Assembly: GCA_001795235.1 (NCBI GenBank) | Contig: MGNZ01000035.1 | Location: forward strand, 2,659 to 12,435 | Source: Chloroflexi bacterium RBG_16_64_32 | GTDB lineage: Bacteria > Chloroflexota > Dehalococcoidia > SM23-28-2 > RBG-16-64-32 | DNA length: 9,777 nucleotides | Reading direction: 5' to 3' | Shown here: positions 4,580 to 9,777 of the stretch, one piece after another | How positions within the stretch are numbered: position 1 is the stretch's first letter | Layout of the letters: each line of letters opens with the position of its first letter | The notes under the pieces: generated by a model | What the model saw: only the letters and a program-made list of their open reading frames with translations | Told to the model about the DNA's origin: nothing | Databases searched by the model: none | Position numbers and translations under genes: made by a program

Positions 4580-6436
4580 ATGGACGAGATACCTGAGGTC
4601 AAGAAGAACGAGGATGGCGCAGGAACCGGACTTACCCCTGTGGGACGGGTGGGCGCCCCCCGCGGCGCTGAGGCGACGACCGAGGGCTTCTATTGTTGGG
4701 TGCCCGAGGACCGCCTGATCGAGAAGACGCAGTTGGTGTATGTGGACAGCCCCGCGGGCCCGACGAACGTGAGATTCTACGGTCTGGTGTCCGAGGTGTT
4801 TCGCCGCTCTCGGCGGGCCGACATGCTGGAGGAGGCCGACCGGTTCGACGGCCGTCCAGAGGAAGAAGTGCCCATCGAAAGCCGCGGCGTCACCTACGCC
4901 CAGGTGCGCTTGCTGGCTTCCCAGCCGAACGTCTTTTCGCCCCCCAGGGAAGAGAGCGTCGTCTACCCCGCCTTCGAAGCGGAAGCGCGCATCGCCTACG
5001 GGGTCGAGGAAATGGACCAGCCGGTGGTTATTGGCCTGGTGCGCAACGGCGGCGACGCCGTGGCCGGGCCTGCCTACATCGACCTGGACTACCTCCTGGG
5101 CGCCATGGGCGGGCACATGAACGTCACCGGCATCGCCGGCGTGGGCACCAAGTCAAGCTTTCTGACGATCGTCCTCCAGCAGGTGCTGCGCGCCTGCCGC
5201 CGGCATGCCGAAGAGCACCCCGAGGACCCAGAGAAGACGCAGGTGAGGCCGGTGATCCTGAACGTGAAGGGGTTCGACCTCTTCTGGCTGGACCGCTGGT
5301 CGAGCGCTTTCACTGAGGAGGATCGTGAGACCTGGCGGCAGATGGGGTGGGACGATCCAGCGCCTCTGGAGGCGAGCTTCCACGCCCCCCAGCGGCCTGG
5401 AAGCGACCATCTGGCGGTGCCGGCCGGTCGCGACGACGTAATGCCGTATAGCTGGTCCCTTGAAGATGTCGTCCGCGCTAATCTGTTCAACTACCTGTTC
5501 AGCGACAGCGACCGGGAGGACGACAACTTCGCGCTGCTGGTAGCGGACATCGAACGTATCTTGGCGCGGGAGTGGCGGCAGGAAGACGGAACGCCAATGC
5601 GGGAGCTGAGGAGAGAGGCCCCGGCAAAGACGTTCCAGGTACTGTTCGATTGGTTCGAGGGCGGCCTTCGCCAGGATGGAGGCGAGCCGGCCCAGTCGGA
5701 CGCCGTATTCGCCCGCCTCGCCTCTGTGCACCACCCCGGCACGCTGCGCCGCTTCTACCGCCGCCTTCGCCGCATCGTCTATGAGAGCGCCGGCATCTTC
5801 CGACTGGAAGGCGCGGGTAGCCATCCCCTTGACATCACCCAGCTTGAGCCCGGCAAGCCTGTCGTCGTGGACATTGACAGCCTCCCGGACCGCCACCTGC
5901 AGCGTTTCGTTGTGGCCACGCTGCTCAAGCAGGCAGTGGACCAGCAGACGGGGCCTGGGGCGCTCCCTGGTATGCACTACCTCTTTCTGCTCGACGAGCT
6001 GAACCGGTTTGCGCCGCGGGGCCACAGCGACCCCATCACGCAACTCGTGGAGACGGTGGCGGCGGAGCTGAGGTCGCGCGGGGTGATCCTCCTGGGGGCT
6101 CAACAGCAGGCCTCCCATGTATCGCCGCGGGTCGTGGAAAACGCCTCCGTCCGCGTCTTGGGCCGCACGGGCGGCCACGAGCTCCGGCAGGACGTCTTTA
6201 GCTTCCTGCCGGAGTCTCTGCGCGACTACGTGGAGCAGTTGGGCAGCGCCGACAAGGTGATCCACCAGCCCAGCTTCCGGGAGCCCATGCACGTGCGCGT
6301 GCCCAGGCCGCCCTGGGCGATGCGCAAGCAGGAGGCCACCCGGGAGCCGCCGGCGTTTCTGGCGGAGGAAGGCGTTCAGCCGGCGGCGATCGGAGGCCGC
6401 CGGTTGCCGGAGCGGCCCTATGAGGAGCTGCCCTGA
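4580..6436 (+). CDS. herA: HerA-like hexameric DNA translocase ATPase
   Basis: A 618-residue HerA/FtsK-superfamily ATPase, expected to form a ring that pumps duplex DNA into NurA. Residues 35-175 resemble the N-terminal HAS-barrel, with VRFYGLVSEV at 64-73. The P-loop region at 181-193 follows strand HMNV but reads G184-I-A-G-V-G189-T190-K191-S192, with Thr between the last Gly and the Lys. Walker B is clear: hydrophobic strand then Asp472-Glu473 in LDELNRFAP. After it comes the typical RSRGVILLGAQQQ strand (498-510), with Gln508-510 as sensor region and Arg498/Arg500 as arginine-finger candidates, then VENASVRVLGRT (519-530). The A-to-B spacing (about 280 residues) is longer than I expect for archaeal HerA, and an acidic stretch at 245-345 accounts for much of the extra. 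The C-terminal tail is proline-rich. ATG 4580 has AGGAGG 5 bases upstream. The stop (TGA 6434-6436) shares one base with the sbcD ATG. Confidence 0.88.
   Translation: MDEIPEVKKNEDGAGTGLTPVGRVGAPRGAEATTEGFYCWVPEDRLIEKTQLVYVDSPAGPTNVRFYGLVSEVFRRSRRADMLEEADRFDGRPEEEVPIESRGVTYAQVRLLASQPNVFSPPREESVVYPAFEAEARIAYGVEEMDQPVVIGLVRNGGDAVAGPAYIDLDYLLGAMGGHMNVTGIAGVGTKSSFLTIVLQQVLRACRRHAEEHPEDPEKTQVRPVILNVKGFDLFWLDRWSSAFTEEDRETWRQMGWDDPAPLEASFHAPQRPGSDHLAVPAGRDDVMPYSWSLEDVVRANLFNYLFSDSDREDDNFALLVADIERILAREWRQEDGTPMRELRREAPAKTFQVLFDWFEGGLRQDGGEPAQSDAVFARLASVHHPGTLRRFYRRLRRIVYESAGIFRLEGAGSHPLDITQLEPGKPVVVDIDSLPDRHLQRFVVATLLKQAVDQQTGPGALPGMHYLFLLDELNRFAPRGHSDPITQLVETVAAELRSRGVILLGAQQQASHVSPRVVENASVRVLGRTGGHELRQDVFSFLPESLRDYVEQLGSADKVIHQPSFREPMHVRVPRPPWAMRKQEATREPPAFLAEEGVQPAAIGGRRLPERPYEELP
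6422..6427 (+). promoter_or_regulatory. Ribosome binding site of sbcD inside the end of herA
   Basis: GAGGAG is 8 bases before ATG 6436 and encodes the penultimate Glu-Glu of the HerA-like protein. It confirms the start of sbcD. Confidence 0.7.
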
Positions 6437-7620
6437 TGCGCATCCTTCACACCAGCGACTGGCACCTGGGGGCGCGCCTGGGGAATCAGGATCGCCTACC
6501 AGACCAACTGGCGCGCGTGGACGAGATCTGCGGCTTCATCGACGAGAGGGAGGTGGACCTCCTTCTCGTGGCGGGCGATGTCTTCGACGAGCATCGCGCC
6601 GATGCGCTCGCCAAGATCATCGGCCGGCTGGGGCGGCTGCTGGCTCCCCGCATCCTGGCCGGACTCACGTGCGTCTTCATCGCCGGAAACCATGATCGCG
6701 AGCACGTGTTCCCGCTGCTCCGCGGGCTGCAGGCCTTGGTGGCAGCCGACGATCGGGGGCGGGTGATCTTCGCTGAGCGTCCGGCCCTGGAGCAGGTAAC
6801 GTTGCCGAGGGGCGAGAAGCTCAACCTCATGCTCCTTCCGTATCCAACTCTAAGCCGGTATGACCTGGCGGACGAGCGCTGGCCCAGCCCGGACGCAAAG
6901 CACGACGCCCTTCATGATGAGGTGCGAAACAGGATTCAGGCCCTGGTTTCGCAGGTGAAGGCAGTGGGCGCCGGTGTCCCAACAGTTATATGCGCGCACT
7001 TCTGGATCCGCGGCGTCACAGAAGGCTTGTACCGCGTAACAGAGCAGAACGATATCGTTATCGATCCCAGCGACATCCCCGTTTACGCCTATACGGCGCT
7101 TGGGCATATCCATAAGCCGCAATACGTGGGCGCGCCCAACATCAGGTATTCGGGGAGCATCGAGCGAATGGACCGTGGCGAGGCGAAGGACAAGAAGAAG
7201 GCGGTGCTGGTGGAGGTTACGCGGAGCGGAGCGCAGGGCGTAGAGGAGCTGTCGCTGAACGCTACCCCCTTCGCACACCTCCAGGTGTCGTCGGAGGAAG
7301 ACCTGGAGACGGCGGCGGCGAGAGTTGCTGAGCCTGACCGCACGCTGGTCTCGGTGACGGCGGACCTACGCAGGGAACAGAGCCTCGGCTCGGTGATTGC
7401 CCGCGCCAGGAAGCTGTTCCCTCGGCTCTATGGGAACGTGGATGTGAACTGGATTGACGCCCGATCGCGGGACCGCCCCGCTTTCGAGGCAGACAGGTTG
7501 GACGTGCAGGCGACGGTGCGCGCATACCTCAGTCAGGTGCTGCAGCATGACCCCAACGCACAGGAGCTCACCTCGGCGGCTGAAGAGCTCCTGATCCAGA
7601 CCGGGATGTCGCGGGCGTGA
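6436..7620 (+). CDS. sbcD: SbcD/Mre11 DNA double-strand-break nuclease
   Basis: A 394-residue Mre11/SbcD metallophosphoesterase, the nuclease subunit of the Mre11-Rad50 complex that trims and opens DNA ends, hairpins and protein-blocked ends. All five phosphoesterase motifs are present and intact: Asp8-Trp-His10 in SDWHLG, Gly47-Asp48 in AGDVFD, Gly84-Asn85-His86-Asp87 in AGNHDRE, His188 in CAHF, and His224/His226 in LGHIHKPQ. The YSGSIER motif closes the catalytic domain at about 238-244. Residues from about 270 form the capping domain, and the helical tail (about 355-394) is where Rad50 coiled coils usually dock. Length is normal. The start overlaps the herA stop by one base, and the stop (TGA 7618-7620) overlaps the GTG of rad50 in the order GTGA, so the nuclease and ATPase subunits are translationally coupled. 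Confidence 0.97.
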   Translation: MRILHTSDWHLGARLGNQDRLPDQLARVDEICGFIDEREVDLLLVAGDVFDEHRADALAKIIGRLGRLLAPRILAGLTCVFIAGNHDREHVFPLLRGLQALVAADDRGRVIFAERPALEQVTLPRGEKLNLMLLPYPTLSRYDLADERWPSPDAKHDALHDEVRNRIQALVSQVKAVGAGVPTVICAHFWIRGVTEGLYRVTEQNDIVIDPSDIPVYAYTALGHIHKPQYVGAPNIRYSGSIERMDRGEAKDKKKAVLVEVTRSGAQGVEELSLNATPFAHLQVSSEEDLETAAARVAEPDRTLVSVTADLRREQSLGSVIARARKLFPRLYGNVDVNWIDARSRDRPAFEADRLDVQATVRAYLSQVLQHDPNAQELTSAAEELLIQTGMSRA

Positions 7621-9777
7621 TACCTGTCCGTGTCCTCGTCCGCAACTTTCTATGCTACGCCGAGGACGAGAACGGGGGCCCGGTCGAGTTCGACTTTGAG
7701 GGCTCATCCCTTTGGAGCATCTCCGGAGACAACGGCGCCGGTAAGAGCGCCATCTTCGACGCCATCACCTATGCCCTCTTCGGGTGTCACCGAGGCGGCG
7801 CTCAACGCGACTCCCGGCTGATCCGGCGCGGCGCCGGAGAATGTGAGGCAGCGTTCGAGTTTCGTCTGGACGGCCAGGTGTACCGGGTCCGGCGGACAGT
7901 CGGCCGCCCGAAGGGAAAGTCGGCCATCGAGCCCAAGACGCGGCAGGCCTCCTGGTTCGACACAGAGGTCGGCGACTGGCGGCCGTTGCCGGGCACGGAG
8001 AAAGAGGCGGGGTTGAACCAATGGGTACGGGAGAGGTTCGGCGCTGGGTACGAGACCTTTGTGGCGTCGGTGCTATTGCTGCAGGGGAAGAGCGACGAAC
8101 TGATCCTGGCGGAGCCGAAGAAACGGTTCGATATTCTGAGCGGCATCCTCGAGATGGAGGAGTACAAACGCTTGGAGCAGGCAGCCGGTCTGAAGGCGCG
8201 GGATGCGCGTAGCCAGGCCAGGGCGCTCGACGAGCAGTTGGCCGGAATGCCCTCGGTAACGGACGAGGAAACACGGACGGCAAGGGAGGCGCTGGACGCT
8301 GCGGGAAGGGAATTTACGGCTGCGCAGAAGGCCGCAACGGAGGCGGAACTGCTGGTGAAAGACGTTCAGCGGTTCGAGGAGCTGCGAGAAGCGTTGGCCC
8401 ACGCCAAGGCCCGACTGGCGGAGATCGAGGGCCTTCTCCAGGAGAGCGACCGCATTCGGGCAGAGTACGAGGAGTGGAAGAAGCTCTCGCGCGCGGTTCC
8501 CAGGCTGCGCGGCGCCCTCGACGATCTGAGGAGCGCCGATGCCCTCATTGGAGAGGCGAAGCAAGCCCGGGACGAGGCACACGGAACCCGCCGTCGGCGG
8601 GACCTCGAGGGGCTTGCCTGCGCCCGCCTACGGCGGGCTGACCAACTGGCCCAGAATCGGGCTTCGGAGCTGAGAGAGCAGCACCGGGAGCTGGCCTCGG
8701 CGCTGCCCCCGCTCCAGGACGTGCTGCGCTGCCGCCGGGAGCTGAGCGAACGGCAACGAGAACTCCAGGAGCATGGCACCGGCGAGGAGTGGGCCAGGCG
8801 TATCCAGGAGGTAGAGAAGGGGCTGGTCCGCCGTGGCGGAGAGCGGGGGCTGGCGGAAGAGACGCGACAGAAGGCGCTCGACGCGAAGTCGCAGGCAGAG
8901 GCCGCGCAAGGTCATGCGGAGGAACAGCGGCAGGCGCGTATGGAGGCCAAGGACGAGGCGGTCTGTTCCCGGTGCGGCCAGCGCATCACCAGCGAGCATA
9001 TTCAGCGCGAGCTGGCGGACGCTGAGAATGCGATACAAGAGGCCAGGCGGCGGGTGGAGAAGGATGGAGCGGCGTTCGAGCAGGCGGAACGGGCGTATGA
9101 GGCGGCTCTGCTGTCGGTCCGGTCGCTGACCGAAGAGCTGTCGACGGTGAAGGTCAAGGCGGCTCAAGCCGAGAAAGCTGGGGCGGAGAGAGAGAAGGCG
9201 CAGGACGCCCTGGGGCAGGCCACTGCGGCCAGCGTACAGGTCACGCTTGACCTGCGGGCGGTGGTTGTTGAATCGGCACTGGCCGTAGCGCAGAAGGCGC
9301 TGAGAGAGGCGAAGGCGCGAGAACGGGATCTCCTGCAGCAGTCGCAGACGGCGGAACAGGAAGCGGCAGCCGCGGCGAAGAGTTGGCGGCGGGCAGATGA
9401 GACGTATCGCGCGGCACTGGGGCGGACGCAGGAACTTTCGGCCGGGGCCGCTCAGCTTGAAGAGCGGGCGAACGGCCTCCGGCAGCAGGCGGGGGTGCGT
9501 GTTTCGGACGTGGACGAAGGGTGGCGGGAGCGGGCCTTGGGGGGAGATGAGAAGTTTGTGCGGCAACTGGAGTTGCGATTCAAGGCGCTGGGTGAGATTG
9601 AGGAGCAGTATCGGGCACTGCAGAAGGCAGAGGGGGACCGGCAGCAGGTGAGCCGGCAGGCTCAGCAGCACGAGGAGGATATCGAGAAGGTTCCCGCGGA
9701 GCGCCGCATCTCGCTGGCCGAGGCCGAGGGGATGCGCCAGCAGAAGCAGTCCGCCATAGGCGGAGCTCAGCGCCGCC
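7617..9777 (+). CDS. sbcC: SbcC/Rad50 ATPase, 3' end beyond the window
   Basis: The frame is open for 720 codons from GTG 7617 to the right edge. SbcC/Rad50 is the SMC-like ATPase that clamps DNA and controls Mre11. Visible: the N-terminal strand VRVLVRNFLCYAE, Walker A G-D-N-G-A-G-K-S at residues 37-44, an Arg-rich strand (YRVRRTVGR), and the Q-loop with Gln156 in LLLQGKSDEL, followed by the EPKKRFDILSGIL helix typical of the family. A long Glu/Arg/Ala/Gln coiled coil starts near 175. The zinc hook is at Cys450-S-R-Cys453, followed by G-Q-R-I, and the returning coil runs to the edge. If the two coil arms are of equal length, the full protein should be about 900 residues, so the signature motif, Walker B and D-loop lie outside. 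GTG 7617 is chosen because it overlaps the sbcD stop and begins right at the first beta strand. Bases 8587-8638 hold three palindromes inside the coil. Confidence 0.95.
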   Translation, partial: MIPVRVLVRNFLCYAEDENGGPVEFDFEGSSLWSISGDNGAGKSAIFDAITYALFGCHRGGAQRDSRLIRRGAGECEAAFEFRLDGQVYRVRRTVGRPKGKSAIEPKTRQASWFDTEVGDWRPLPGTEKEAGLNQWVRERFGAGYETFVASVLLLQGKSDELILAEPKKRFDILSGILEMEEYKRLEQAAGLKARDARSQARALDEQLAGMPSVTDEETRTAREALDAAGREFTAAQKAATEAELLVKDVQRFEELREALAHAKARLAEIEGLLQESDRIRAEYEEWKKLSRAVPRLRGALDDLRSADALIGEAKQARDEAHGTRRRRDLEGLACARLRRADQLAQNRASELREQHRELASALPPLQDVLRCRRELSERQRELQEHGTGEEWARRIQEVEKGLVRRGGERGLAEETRQKALDAKSQAEAAQGHAEEQRQARMEAKDEAVCSRCGQRITSEHIQRELADAENAIQEARRRVEKDGAAFEQAERAYEAALLSVRSLTEELSTVKVKAAQAEKAGAEREKAQDALGQATAASVQVTLDLRAVVVESALAVAQKALREAKARERDLLQQSQTAEQEAAAAAKSWRRADETYRAALGRTQELSAGAAQLEERANGLRQQAGVRVSDVDEGWRERALGGDEKFVRQLELRFKALGEIEEQYRALQKAEGDRQQVSRQAQQHEEDIEKVPAERRISLAEAEGMRQQKQSAIGGAQRR
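8587..8638. repeat. Cluster of three palindromes inside rad50
   Basis: CCCGCC-GTC-GGCGGG (8587-8601), CCTCGAGG (8603-8610) and GCCCGCC-TAC-GGCGGGC (8622-8638) lie within 52 bases. The two outer hairpins share the same arms, CCCGCC/GGCGGG, with different 3-base loops. They stay in frame and encode an Arg-rich, Gly/Cys-containing patch (T-R-R-R-R-D ... A-R-L-R-R-A) in what is otherwise coiled coil. This resembles a palindromic repeat element inserted in a gene; only one copy is in the window, so dispersal is not shown. Confidence 0.5.
8964..8975 (+). other. Rad50 zinc-hook codons (Cys-X-X-Cys)
   Basis: TGT at 8964-8966 and TGC at 8973-8975 encode Cys450 and Cys453 in V-C-S-R-C-G-Q. In the family two such hooks from two Rad50 molecules share one zinc ion and join the coiled-coil tips. 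The flanking coil changes from descending to ascending arm here. Confidence 0.9.

Noticed and set aside
4415..5116. A 233-codon reverse frame spanning the nurA/herA junction
   Set aside because: It crosses a real gene boundary with a strong forward ribosome site and shows no recognisable protein features.
5153..6292. A 379-codon open frame on the reverse strand inside herA
   Set aside because: It lies antisense to a gene with clear Walker B and HAS-barrel motifs, encodes His/Arg/Leu-rich sequence with no domain, and is expected from high GC content.
8628..9671. A 347-codon open frame on the reverse strand inside rad50
   Set aside because: The Leu/Arg/Pro-rich composition is the mirror of the Glu/Gln/Arg-rich coiled coil on the forward strand; no motif or start signal.
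3422..9777. Operon as an anti-phage HerA system
   Set aside because: HerA-like ATPases occur in defence pairs with Sir2, DUF4297 or similar effectors. Here the partners are NurA-like, SbcD and SbcC, all repair proteins, and no mobile-element or defence neighbours are present.
1..9777. CRISPR arrays, tRNA or rRNA genes, insertion sequences
   Set aside because: No regularly spaced repeats, tRNA-like cloverleaf, rRNA-like segments or transposase motifs were seen when reading both strands.

Overview
The window is GC-rich and gene-dense. GTG and TTG starts are common, spacing is short, and neighbouring genes overlap by 1 to 4 bases. It looks like a bacterial chromosome. A PAC2-family protein, an epoxide-hydrolase-like enzyme, a membrane protein with a C-terminal zinc ribbon and a HerA/NurA/Mre11/Rad50 set together would suit Chloroflexota or a related deep lineage. 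That placement is an inference from gene content; no rRNA or marker gene is present to settle it.

Left part (1-1307): a forward gene for a secreted-type, membrane-anchored protein. It has a signal peptide, an extracytoplasmic domain, one transmembrane helix and a cytoplasmic four-cysteine zinc ribbon. It may be translationally coupled to an open frame entering from the left edge. A 200-base convergent intergenic stretch with two small hairpins follows.

Middle part (1308-3191): two reverse-strand genes. They encode an alpha/beta hydrolase with a complete epoxide-hydrolase catalytic set and, upstream of it, a PAC2-family protein. A 7-bp hairpin sits in the 54-base gap between them. A divergent intergenic region of about 230 bases (3192-3421) separates them from the forward operon. 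It carries a perfect TATAAT on each strand, and the reverse one is flanked by a 6-bp inverted repeat.

Right part (3422-9777): a tight forward operon, nurA-like, herA-like, sbcD (mre11), sbcC (rad50). The last gene runs off the right edge after 720 codons, past the zinc hook but before Walker B. This is the four-protein DNA-end-resection set best known from thermophilic archaea. Mre11-Rad50 recognises and opens double-strand ends. The HerA motor with the NurA nuclease then resects to give single-stranded DNA for recombinase loading. Two members look divergent. The HerA P-loop reads G-I-A-G-V-G-T-K-S, with a Thr between Gly and Lys, and the NurA C-terminus lacks a recognisable GYP-type motif. 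A cluster of three perfect palindromes lies in frame within the rad50 coiled-coil region and may be an inserted palindromic element.
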